Shown in pieces: positions 15,844 to 22,179 of a stretch of DNA of 23,492 nucleotides. Source of the stretch: JBMNTU01 sp050945895. Its GTDB lineage: Bacteria > Bacillota > Clostridia > Christensenellales > Christensenellaceae. The translations under genes were made by a program, and so were the position numbers. The DNA is taken from the NCBI GenBank assembly GCA_050945895.1, contig JBMNTU010000023.1, forward strand, positions 1-23,492. Direction: 5' to 3'. Below the pieces are notes generated by a model. It made no database searches, was not told where the DNA came from, and saw only the letters and a program-made list of their open reading frames with translations. Position 1 is the stretch's first letter; the number at the start of each line of letters is the position of its first letter.

Positions 15844-16554
15844 CTACAGCGGTAAAAATGTCCACAGCCAAGATACAGGAAGGACCAAAACAAGAGAGGG
15901 CAGCAGGTTTACAAGCTTTATGTCAAACATCTTGCACAGCTTAAAACCGGCGGCAAGGGTAATCAGGCCGCCGCATGCGTTGAAGTCCCCCAGCATAGCC
16001 GGAGAGATCAGCGGCATCAAAAAACGGGCGCAAAAGAACAGCGCAAGTAAAATGATGCACTGGAAAATACCGACAAGGCAAACTGCATAGCCAAGCGTAG
16101 CGGCAAAAATGACGGCGCTGAAAAGGTCCAGGATAGATTTTGCGGCAAGCAGCGCGTGATCGCCCGTTATGCCCTCGTTGAGCGCGCCGAATATGCCTGC
16201 GCCGCCCACGCACATAATAACGGTGATTGTAATAAAATATTGCATATCTGCTTCGCTTTGAAAGTTCCTGTCCAGCTTTGTTTTTCGGATGAGGGAAGTG
16301 AAAAGGCCCTGCACACGGTCTTCCAGCCGCAATGCGGTGCCGATAATTGTGCCCGCTATGGCAGATATGATGACGACTCCAAGCGTATTTACCTGTACGA
16401 TACAGGTTATGGCAATACCGACCGTACACAGGCCGAATATCAGCGGAAGTACATTCTTAATCGAAAGGGGAATTTTTCCGCCAAACCTTCCGCCAATGAG
16501 GCCGCCGGCCACGATTGCGGCATTACACATAAAAACGCCCATGGGTACAAACAA
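15844..16554 (-). CDS. DUF554 family integral membrane protein
   Basis: A very hydrophobic protein with about six or seven transmembrane segments that matches DUF554 (YdfK/YqgA-like). It has the N-terminal NAAIVAGGLIGG, the run AGTIIGTALRLEDRVQG, the VGGAGIFGALNEGITGDHALLAAKSILDLFSA segment and a C-terminal GDFNACGGLITLAAG motif. The family has no settled function. AGGAGG at 16568-16563 leaves 8 bases to a TTG at 16554, giving 236 residues. A GTG at 16563 touches the ribosome site, and the first ATG (16542) is 20 bases away, so both are less likely. It is monocistronic with its own promoter. Confidence 0.88.
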   Translation of the reverse strand: MFVPMGVFMCNAAIVAGGLIGGRFGGKIPLSIKNVLPLIFGLCTVGIAITCIVQVNTLGVVIISAIAGTIIGTALRLEDRVQGLFTSLIRKTKLDRNFQSEADMQYFITITVIMCVGGAGIFGALNEGITGDHALLAAKSILDLFSAVIFAATLGYAVCLVGIFQCIILLALFFCARFLMPLISPAMLGDFNACGGLITLAAGFKLCKMFDIKLVNLLPSLVLVLPVSWLWTFLPL

Positions 16555-16592
16555 AGAAAACACCTCCTAAATGCTTTGATAAAACACATGGC

Positions 16593-16620
16593 ATTATAAC
16601 ATAGCCGCTCCAAATTGCAA
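16593..16620 (-). promoter_or_regulatory. promoter of the DUF554 gene
   Basis: On the minus strand, TTGCAA (16620-16615), a 16-base spacer and consensus TATAAT (16598-16593) with an upstream TG (extended -10). Confidence 0.82.
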
Positions 16621-16631
16621 CTGTTTTCAAT

Positions 16632-16659
16632 AAAAAAGCAGCCCGAAGGCTGCCTTTTT
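16632..16659 (-). terminator. intrinsic terminator of the msrA-msrB operon
   Basis: GCAGCC and GGCTGC (16638-16643 and 16648-16653) pair around a TTCG tetraloop on the minus strand, followed by six T (16637-16632). A shorter T-run on the plus strand gives some bidirectional potential. Confidence 0.92.
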
Positions 16660-16669
16660 CCATCGTTTT

Positions 16670-17122
16670 TTATACGAGGTGCATATATTTTGCATACCCT
16701 TCCGCCTCCATTTTTTCGTAGGGGACGAAGCGCAATGCCGCGCTGTTGATGCAATACCGCAGGCCGCCCGCCTCCTTTGGCCCGTCGCCGAACACATGCC
16801 CAAGGTGGGAATTTCCCGAATGGCTTTTTACCTCGGTACGCACCATTCCGTGGCTTGTGTCGGAAAACTCCAATACCCGGCCGGGCTCTGCAGGCTTTGT
16901 GAAGCTGGGCCAGCCGCAGCCGGAATCGAATTTATCGGACGATAAAAAAAGCGGCTCTCCGGTTGCGATATCTACATAAATACCACGCCCATAAAAGTTC
17001 CAGTATGCGCCGGAAAAAGGAGCCTCGGTGGCGGCGTGCTGGGTTACGTCGTACTGCTCTTTTGTCAACCGGCCGCGCAGCTCGCTTTGTTCCGGCTTTG
17101 TGTATTCTTTCCTGTTGGTCAT
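16670..17122 (-). CDS. msrB: peptide-methionine (R)-S-oxide reductase
   Basis: Reduces the R epimer of methionine sulfoxide in proteins. The 150 residues contain the MsrB signatures SGCGWPSF (C69, a likely resolving Cys), SHLGHVFGDGP, and the catalytic C124 in RYCINSAALRF. The two CxxC pairs of zinc-binding MsrBs are absent (the positions read GRGIYVDIATGE and VKSHSGNS), so this is the zinc-free form. Its ATG overlaps the stop of msrA by four bases (ATGA), a coupled arrangement typical of msrAB. The pair covers both sulfoxide epimers. Confidence 0.96.
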   Translation of the reverse strand: MTNRKEYTKPEQSELRGRLTKEQYDVTQHAATEAPFSGAYWNFYGRGIYVDIATGEPLFLSSDKFDSGCGWPSFTKPAEPGRVLEFSDTSHGMVRTEVKSHSGNSHLGHVFGDGPKEAGGLRYCINSAALRFVPYEKMEAEGYAKYMHLV

Positions 17123-17640
17123 ATTTCCTCCGGGCGGTCCAGGTCGTCAAGGCTGTCAAACCGGATATGGCAATACCCGTTTTTGTTCCTTTTCAAATAG
17201 CGCTGATGATAGGCCTCGGCAGGGTAAAAATTTTGCAGGGGCGCAAGCTCGACAGCAAGCGGCGCATCATATTTTTCCTGCTCTTTTCCAAAAATGCTTT
17301 TTAAAATGGGCAGATCGGCGGTATCCAAATAGTATACGCCGGTGCGGTATTGCACGCCGCAGTCGTTGCCCTGCCGGTTTACGCTCAGCGGGTCGATAAT
17401 TTTGAAAAACTGCAGGGCAAGCGTTTTCAGGCTAACCAGTTGGGGGTCGTATATCACCCGTACAGCTTCGGCGTGGCCCGTTCCCTCGAAGCATACCGCG
17501 TCGTAAGTCGGGCTTTCCGAATGTCCGTTTGCATAGCCCGCCAGTGTTTCGGATACGCCGGGAATCCGGGAAAAGTACTCCTCCACGCCCCAGAAGCACC
17601 CGCCCGCAAAATAGATTTCTTTCTTTTCGGAGCCATCCAT
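17119..17640 (-). CDS. msrA: peptide-methionine (S)-S-oxide reductase, intact
   Basis: Reduces the S epimer of methionine sulfoxide in proteins. In 173 residues all expected active-site positions are seen: GGCFWGVE (C15, E20), SPTY, TGHAE (E58), GNDCGVQYRTG (D93, Y98), EAYHQRYL, and a resolving Cys in GYC (C157). It starts at ATG 17640 behind AAAGGAA and is first in the msrA-msrB operon. A terminator-like hairpin ends 14 bases before this start, leaving little room for a separate promoter. It is the functional counterpart of the Ser-variant protein at 6039-6554. Confidence 0.96.
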   Translation of the reverse strand: MDGSEKKEIYFAGGCFWGVEEYFSRIPGVSETLAGYANGHSESPTYDAVCFEGTGHAEAVRVIYDPQLVSLKTLALQFFKIIDPLSVNRQGNDCGVQYRTGVYYLDTADLPILKSIFGKEQEKYDAPLAVELAPLQNFYPAEAYHQRYLKRNKNGYCHIRFDSLDDLDRPEEI

Positions 17641-17654
17641 AATAAATTCCTTTC

Positions 17655-17694
17655 AAAAAAAGGCTTGGTTAGGTTAATGATACCCAACCAAACC
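17655..17694 (-). terminator. terminator or attenuator between the cupin gene and msrA
   Basis: On the minus strand a 13-bp stem (17694-17682 with 17674-17662, two G-U pairs) has a 7-base loop and is followed by seven T (17661-17655). It looks like the end of the ferredoxin-cupin transcript, yet the T-run runs directly into the msrA ribosome site. Confidence 0.82.
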
Positions 17695-17727
17695 CTTCTA
17701 TATGCAATCTGGCATAAAAATGTTTTG

Positions 17728-18072
17728 TTATTCCGCCTCCGGAAAGAAGACGGCCAGCATCATTTTGAAGCGCTCTGCCGCATATACGGCATGCGGCCTT
17801 TTTGCAGGCATAACAATGGCCTGGCCGGCATTTAGTATATGTTCTTCTCCGTCGATCGTAATTTTGCCCTGCCCGTCGAGCGCCACAACCAGCGCGTCTC
17901 CGCCCGACTCGTGCGTGCTGATTTCCTCGTTTTTTTCGAATGCGAACAGCGTCAGGTTATGAAAGTCGTTTTGCACCAATGTTTTGCTGGCAATTTGCCC
18001 GTCCTGATAAGTGATTTCAGACGCAAGGTCTAAAACAGTACCCTTTGCAATGTTTTTCATAATGGTTTCCAT
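17728..18072 (-). CDS. small single-domain cupin protein
   Basis: The 114 residues form one cupin_2 barrel. Motif 1 is reduced (STHESGGDALVVALDGQG, with His and Glu in place) and motif 2 reads GQAIVMPAKRPHAVYA with one His. Such proteins bind a metal or small ligand; no reaction can be assigned. The ATG at 18072 follows AGGAG. It begins 9 bases after the ferredoxin stop, so both genes form one operon that faces the Crp/Fnr gene. Cupin, ferredoxin and Crp regulator together recur in Clostridia as I recall, often near hybrid-cluster protein genes, but none is in this window. Confidence 0.88.
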   Translation of the reverse strand: METIMKNIAKGTVLDLASEITYQDGQIASKTLVQNDFHNLTLFAFEKNEEISTHESGGDALVVALDGQGKITIDGEEHILNAGQAIVMPAKRPHAVYAAERFKMMLAVFFPEAE

Positions 18073-18081
18073 ATTCTTCTC

Positions 18082-18783
18082 CTATTCCAATATTTCCCCG
18101 TCCGTCGAGATGGTGACAACCTGCCAGGGAATCATTTTGCCGCTGTTTTGAAGCGCCGTTTTGACCGCGTTTTCAAGCCCTCCGCAGCAGGGGACTTCCA
18201 TCCGTACGACTGCGACAGACTTAATATTGTTCCGGCGCAGGATCTCGGTCAGCTTTTCGCTGTAGTCGCCCTCGTCCAGCTTGGGGCACCCGATCAGTGT
18301 TATTTTGTTTTTCATGAATTTCTCATGAAAATTTGCGTACGCGTAAGCCGAGCAGTCTGCCGCAATCAGCAGGTTCGCGTCGTCGAAGTAAGGAGCGTTC
18401 ACAGGGGCAAGCTTTATTTGCACAGGCCACTGCATAAGCTGGCTTTCGCTTGCCGACGCGCTTGGCTGGGCGGGTACGGGCGCTTGTTTGCGCTGGATGG
18501 CGTGCGCACGCTTGCCGGGGCACCCGGCCATTGCCGGCATTCCCTTTTCCTGCATTTTCGCTTGAACCGCCGCTTCGTCGTACGCCGCAGCCTCGCGTTC
18601 CTCGAAGGATATTGCGTCTACCGGGCAAACAGGAAGGCAGTCGCCCAATCCGTCGCAATAATCGTCGCGCAGAAGCTTGGCCTTTCCATCGACCATGCCA
18701 ATAGCGCCTTCGTGGCAGGCTTCGGCGCACAGGCCGCAGCCATTACATTTTTCTTCATCTATTTTGATAATTTTTCTAACCAT
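18082..18783 (-). CDS. 4Fe-4S ferredoxin-domain protein with a Cys-containing C-terminal domain
   Basis: A probable electron carrier or redox sensor in the cytoplasm. The first cluster motif is complete: C13-x2-C16-x2-C19-x3-C23. The second is of the C43-x5-C49-x3-C53-P kind, so it lacks the tight CxxC and may hold a modified or partial cluster. C88 (GCPG) follows, then a low-complexity Ala/Pro/Gln/Ser linker (about 96-116). The C-terminal domain has NLLIAADCSAYAYANFH, LIGCPKLDEGDYSEKL and VPCCGG segments, as in a common uncharacterised Clostridia family. It starts behind GGAGGT. It is first in the operon with the cupin gene, and its promoter has an Fnr-like box centred at -41.5. Confidence 0.9.
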   Translation of the reverse strand: MVRKIIKIDEEKCNGCGLCAEACHEGAIGMVDGKAKLLRDDYCDGLGDCLPVCPVDAISFEEREAAAYDEAAVQAKMQEKGMPAMAGCPGKRAHAIQRKQAPVPAQPSASASESQLMQWPVQIKLAPVNAPYFDDANLLIAADCSAYAYANFHEKFMKNKITLIGCPKLDEGDYSEKLTEILRRNNIKSVAVVRMEVPCCGGLENAVKTALQNSGKMIPWQVVTISTDGEILE

Positions 18784-18804
18784 TTTTCAAACCTCCGGTA
18801 TCTC

Positions 18805-18833
18805 TTGACTTTCTGTACTCATTTTACTATCCT
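18805..18833 (+). promoter_or_regulatory. promoter of the Crp/Fnr regulator gene
   Basis: TTGACT (18805-18810), a 17-base spacer and TATCCT (18828-18833). The predicted start near 18840 places the palindrome at 18849-18862 about +10 to +23 in the leader. Confidence 0.7.
18821..18826 (-). promoter_or_regulatory. -10 box of the ferredoxin-cupin promoter
   Basis: TAAAAT on the minus strand (18826-18821) predicts a start at about 18814. The -35 position (18849-18844, CGTACT) is a poor match, as expected for an activator-dependent promoter. Confidence 0.55.
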
Positions 18834-18848
18834 CACAAACAGGAGTAC

Positions 18849-18862
18849 GTTGTATTTACAAC
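18849..18862. promoter_or_regulatory. Crp/Fnr-type operator shared by the divergent genes
   Basis: GTTGT-ATTT-ACAAC is a perfect 5-4-5 inverted repeat with the same geometry as an FNR box but different bases. Its centre (18855.5) is 41.5 bases upstream of the predicted ferredoxin start and just downstream of the predicted crp start. Confidence 0.68.
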
Positions 18863-18874
18863 AAAACAGATGAA

Positions 18875-19558
18875 ATGAAACAATATTTTACAATTATTGA
18901 AAACAACCCTCTGTTTATGAATATTCGGCAGGAAGAGCTGAAAAGCCTGCTGGATTGCCTCGGCGGTACGGTAAGGGCATATGCAAAGGACGAAGCAGTT
19001 TTTATTGCGGGCGACCCGGCCGAGCGGGTGGGCATTGTACTGGAGGGAAGCGTTTGGGTGATCCGCGACGACGTATTTGGCAACCGTTCCGTGTTGACGG
19101 GTATTGGCGCAGGGGAGATGTTTGGGGAAACATTTGCGTGTGCGGAGGTAAAAACCCTGCCGGTGGGCGTGGTTGCGGCAGATAAATGCAAGGTGCTTTT
19201 CATAGACTACCGCAAGATTATCCACACCTGCTCCTCTTCCTGCGTGTTTCACTCACAACTGATCGAAAACATGCTGCGTATACTCGCGCAAAAAAACCTG
19301 GGTCTCAACCAGAAAATGGAGGCGCTTTCTGCGCGGACCACGCGGGAAAAGCTTTTGGTATACCTGCGCGCGCAGGCAGACAGGGCAAACGCGCCCGAGT
19401 TCGAGATCCCATTTAGCAGGCAGCAGCTTGCAGATTACCTGTCCGTAGACCGGAGCGCGATGTCTGCCGAATTGGGGCGTATGCAAAAAGAAGGGATCCT
19501 TCGTTTCCAAAAAAACCGCTTCCGGTTGCTCGACCTGCCCGAGTGGCCCGGCCCGTAG
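18875..19558 (+). CDS. Crp/Fnr family transcription regulator
   Basis: A 227-residue regulator. It has an N-terminal cyclic-nucleotide-binding-like beta barrel (about 5-115, with GEMFGETFAC in the phosphate-binding-cassette position), a dimerisation helix (about 125-150) and a C-terminal winged helix (about 180-217: FSRQQLADYLSVDRSAMSAELGRM). The barrel lacks the Arg/Ser pair typical of cAMP binding. C119 and C123 (CSSSC) before the long helix, plus C28, C89 and C105, could sense redox state or bind a cluster, though the FNR N-terminal Cys set is absent. It diverges from the ferredoxin-cupin operon across 91 bases and probably controls it and itself. The ribosome site is weak (GATGAA), suggesting low expression. 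Confidence 0.93.
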   Translation: MKQYFTIIENNPLFMNIRQEELKSLLDCLGGTVRAYAKDEAVFIAGDPAERVGIVLEGSVWVIRDDVFGNRSVLTGIGAGEMFGETFACAEVKTLPVGVVAADKCKVLFIDYRKIIHTCSSSCVFHSQLIENMLRILAQKNLGLNQKMEALSARTTREKLLVYLRAQADRANAPEFEIPFSRQQLADYLSVDRSAMSAELGRMQKEGILRFQKNRFRLLDLPEWPGP

Positions 19559-19584
19559 CATAGCCGGGTCAGCGGAAGAATCTC

Positions 19585-19613
19585 TTGATTTTTACCTGTG
19601 CAAATTATACAAT
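19585..19613 (+). promoter_or_regulatory. promoter of the degV gene
   Basis: TTGATT (19585-19590), a 17-base spacer and TACAAT (19608-19613). An in-frame start codon overlapping the -35 is therefore not used. Confidence 0.78.
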
Positions 19614-19662
19614 GAATGTATATTTTGTTTATTTAGCAAATAACGAAGAGGAGATATTCAAT

Positions 19663-20553
19663 ATGGCGGATTATGCAATAACATGCAGCTCTACGGCAGA
19701 CCTAAAAACCGAGTATGCAAAAAAGCGAGACTTGGGTGTGCTGCTCTACCAGTTTTTTATTGACGGCGAAGAATATTATGACGACCAGGGCGTGTCTATC
19801 GATACGCATGAGTTTTACGATAAGGTACGCGTCGGCTCGCTGCCCACAACGTCTATGGTCAATACGGAACGCTATACAGAGTTTTTTACGCCATATCTGG
19901 AGCAAGGCAAAGACCTTTTGCATATCGAGTTTTCATCCGGACTTTCAGGGTCATATAACAACGCTGTAATGACCATCGAACAGCTTCGGAAAAAATACCC
20001 GGACCGGAAAATAGAGATTGTCGATTCGCTTTCTGCGGCGCGCGGCTATGGATGCCTGATGCACCACGTGCTGGATAAAAGAGACAACGGCGCAACAATT
20101 GAAGAGGCAAAGGAATATGCAGAAAACCTGAAGCTGAAAATTACCCATTGGTTTGCGGTAGACAGCCTAGAGCATCTGCGGCGCGGGGGCAGGGTGTCGC
20201 GCGCAAGCGCATTCCTCGGAACCATGCTAAACATAAAGCCGGTTTTGGCGTTCAACAACGCCGGAAAGATTATTCCGATCGAAAAAATCCGCGGGCGGAA
20301 AAAGTCGTTGATCAGCATGGTAGACAAAATGGAAGCGGATATCGATTCGCCGGATGGGCAGATGATTTTTGTGGGGCACGCGGACGCCTACGAAGATGGA
20401 ATGTTTGTCGCAGACCTTATAAAAGAACGTTTCCCGACAATTGCGGGAATCGACATCAACTACATTGGGCCGGTCATTGGCGCCCATGCGGGGCCATCCA
20501 CCATTGCTATCCACTATATCGGCAAACACCGTGTCGACATCGATTTTAAATAG
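19663..20553 (+). CDS. DegV family fatty-acid-binding protein (FakB-like)
   Basis: DegV/FakB proteins hold a fatty acid for phosphorylation by FakA before entry into phospholipid synthesis. The ATG at 19663 has GAGGAG ahead of it and follows its own promoter. The 296 residues open with YAITCSSTADL and carry the ligand-site segments TTSMVNTERY, HIEFSSGLSGSYNNA and the IVDSLSAARGYGCLMH helix. Later come SLEHLRRGGRVS, NIKPVLAFNNAGKI, VGHADAYEDGMF and a C-terminal GPVIGAHAGPSTIAI. Residue content is typical for the family. It is monocistronic; no fakA-like kinase is in the window. Confidence 0.94.
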   Translation: MADYAITCSSTADLKTEYAKKRDLGVLLYQFFIDGEEYYDDQGVSIDTHEFYDKVRVGSLPTTSMVNTERYTEFFTPYLEQGKDLLHIEFSSGLSGSYNNAVMTIEQLRKKYPDRKIEIVDSLSAARGYGCLMHHVLDKRDNGATIEEAKEYAENLKLKITHWFAVDSLEHLRRGGRVSRASAFLGTMLNIKPVLAFNNAGKIIPIEKIRGRKKSLISMVDKMEADIDSPDGQMIFVGHADAYEDGMFVADLIKERFPTIAGIDINYIGPVIGAHAGPSTIAIHYIGKHRVDIDFK

Positions 20554-20561
20554 AAACATTT

Positions 20562-20597
20562 AAAACGCTGCCCAACAATTCGTTGGGCAGCGTTTTT
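20562..20597. terminator. bidirectional terminator between degV and the TrmO-like gene
   Basis: A 15-bp perfect stem (20562-20576 with 20582-20596) with a 5-base loop. TTTTT on the plus strand (20593-20597) and AAAA on the other flank serve both convergent genes. Confidence 0.94.
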
Positions 20598-20604
20598 ACT
20601 GTCG

Positions 20605-21084
20605 CTAAAAATTGAATTCCTGCGCCCAGTCAAAAGAACCGGAGTCTTCCATGCTTTGTGGCCAGTGGGCGCACCATGCGGGCACCTCCGGGCTTCCCAC
20701 CCGGTCGAGGCTGGGGGTGTAGGGCTTTATGTCGAGAACGGGGGAACCGTCGGCCGCGTCGGTGTAGGTGATGCCAATGACGGCGTTTTCCATATCTATA
20801 TAGCAAATCTCTACACAGAACAACGCAAGCGGGTTTGGGCGGCGGGGTGAACGCGTGGCGAATGTTCCCAACACAGCCGGGGCTTTTTTGTAGGGCGTTT
20901 TCTCCTGCAAAGCGTTGCGAGAGGCATTGTCATCGCATTCCGAAAACCACCAAAGCAGGTTTAAATGGCTGAAACCGTCCAGGCCTGCAAGGGCCGGGGC
21001 GAATGCGCGGTCGAGAATGATTTTGGCGTCCTCTGCGCCAGTGCGAATAATGCCGATTTGTTTTACTGTAAATGTTTTTTCCAT
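20605..21084 (-). CDS. TrmO/TsaA-like tRNA (t6A37) N6-methyltransferase
   Basis: The TsaA-like (TrmO) family methylates threonylcarbamoyladenosine at position 37 of some tRNAs, using S-adenosylmethionine in an unusual beta-barrel fold. In 159 residues the family marks are present: IGIIRT at the N terminus, GLDGFSHLNLLWWF, and the hallmark GTFATRSPRRPNPLAL. VLDIKPYTPSLDRV in the C-terminal half is also conserved. It is a compact form, without the longer C-terminal domain of E. coli TrmO. The ATG follows GGAG by 8 bases. Its promoter is built into a nested palindrome. The family is clear; whether this member methylates tRNA is less so. Confidence 0.88.
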   Translation of the reverse strand: MEKTFTVKQIGIIRTGAEDAKIILDRAFAPALAGLDGFSHLNLLWWFSECDDNASRNALQEKTPYKKAPAVLGTFATRSPRRPNPLALFCVEICYIDMENAVIGITYTDAADGSPVLDIKPYTPSLDRVGSPEVPAWCAHWPQSMEDSGSFDWAQEFNF

Positions 21085-21095
21085 AAATAAAACTC

Positions 21096-21155
21096 CTATA
21101 CTGGTTTATTTACGGCGCCGTAATTCCAGTATAGCAGCATAAAATTACACTTCAA
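21096..21155 (-). promoter_or_regulatory. promoter of the TrmO-like gene with nested palindromes
   Basis: On the minus strand, TTGAAG (21155-21150), a 16-base spacer and TATACT (21133-21128) predict a start near 21121. A perfect 14-base palindrome, TTACGGCGCCGTAA (21110-21123), covers that start. Outer arms CTATACTGG (21096-21104) and CCAGTATAG (21126-21134) enclose it, one overlapping the -10 and the other the ribosome site. The whole could be an operator or an RNA hairpin masking the ribosome site. Confidence 0.62.
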
Positions 21156-21213
21156 GCCCTAAAAAAGCGGGAGACGAGCGGACTTTGTTTGCTGCCTATG
21201 CAGACCCGAAAAA

Positions 21214-22167
21214 TCAAAGGCTGCTCTGCCCAAGCAGCTTTTGGATGTTTTGAGGGGTAATATCCGGCGATACGGAGCCGATGTGCCCGACGTTGATTGC
21301 CGCTGCCGCGTTTGCGTAGCGCGCGCTTTGTGCGATATCCATACCGTCTAAAAGCGCGGAGATCATAGCGGCGACGAACGTATCGCCCGCGCCGGTGGTG
21401 TCGACGGCGTCCGCTTTGAATGCGGGAATCATATATTCTTTGCCCGACGGTTCGTGCACAAAGCAGCCCTCGCCGCCCATTTTAATGATAACCGTCCGCT
21501 CGCCGGTGTGGCTTGCAATAAACGCAGCCTGCCGTTTGGGGTCGCGTTCGCCTGTTAAAAGCACCGCCTGTTCGTAGCTGGGGAAAAAGTAATCGAGTTG
21601 GCCGATGATTTCTTTGACCCATGGAAAGCCGCGCCTGTTCCGGTCGTGGCCGACGTCGGCGCTGGTCACAAGGCCTGCCTCCCTGGCCTGCGCCAGCAGT
21701 CCGGCAAGGCCGCCCTGTTCAAGCTTGGGATGGCCGAAAAGGCTGCTGACGTTGATGTGTCGTGCGCCTGAAGCAAAGAGCGAACGGTCGAAATCTGCAA
21801 CGGAAAGCTCACGGTTGTTGCCGCGGGTACAGACGCAGGTGCGCTCACCTGCATTATTTACAAGCACAAGCGCTACACCTGTGATAACGCCGGGCTTGGT
21901 GCTGATGTGTGACGTGTCAATGCCCAGCCGTGCAAACTCCGCAAGCAGGTAATCGCCAAACGTGTCGTCTCCGACAGCGGCCGTAAGGGAAACATTTTTG
22001 CCCAGCTGGCGAAGTGCGATGGACGAATTGGCTGCGTCGCCGCCGGGAATCATCTGCATATCCTCTATGCGGATGGTATCCAGCGAAAAATCCAGTGTAT
22101 CGACGGGGAGTTTGATGGGTATATCCACCACAACGAGCCCAAGGTTGAGTACGTCGTATGGCTGCAT
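21214..22167 (-). CDS. PfkB (ribokinase) family sugar or nucleoside kinase
   Basis: An ATP-dependent kinase of the ribokinase fold. In 317 residues the PfkB signatures are complete: MIPGGDAANSSIALRQLG (G42-G43-D44, N47) at the substrate site and SADVGHDRN in the middle. FFPSYEQA precedes an IIKMGGEG stretch, and the anion hole/catalytic motif is DTTGAGD (256-262, catalytic D262). Substrate specificity cannot be read; ribokinase, fructokinase and nucleoside kinases all share these motifs. The ATG follows AAGGAG. It begins 12 bases after the TIR/deoxyribosyltransferase-like gene, whose stop codon overlaps this ribosome site, so the two are cotranscribed. No terminator with a clear T-run was found after it. 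Confidence 0.92.
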   Translation of the reverse strand: MQPYDVLNLGLVVVDIPIKLPVDTLDFSLDTIRIEDMQMIPGGDAANSSIALRQLGKNVSLTAAVGDDTFGDYLLAEFARLGIDTSHISTKPGVITGVALVLVNNAGERTCVCTRGNNRELSVADFDRSLFASGARHINVSSLFGHPKLEQGGLAGLLAQAREAGLVTSADVGHDRNRRGFPWVKEIIGQLDYFFPSYEQAVLLTGERDPKRQAAFIASHTGERTVIIKMGGEGCFVHEPSGKEYMIPAFKADAVDTTGAGDTFVAAMISALLDGMDIAQSARYANAAAAINVGHIGSVSPDITPQNIQKLLGQSSL

Positions 22168-22179
22168 GGCAAAGGCTCC

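Noticed and set aside
21150..21213. A terminator after the PfkB gene
   Set aside because: A T-run exists on the minus strand near 21161-21166, but no stable stem directly precedes it; only a weak 4-bp CTGC/GCAG hairpin is seen further back.
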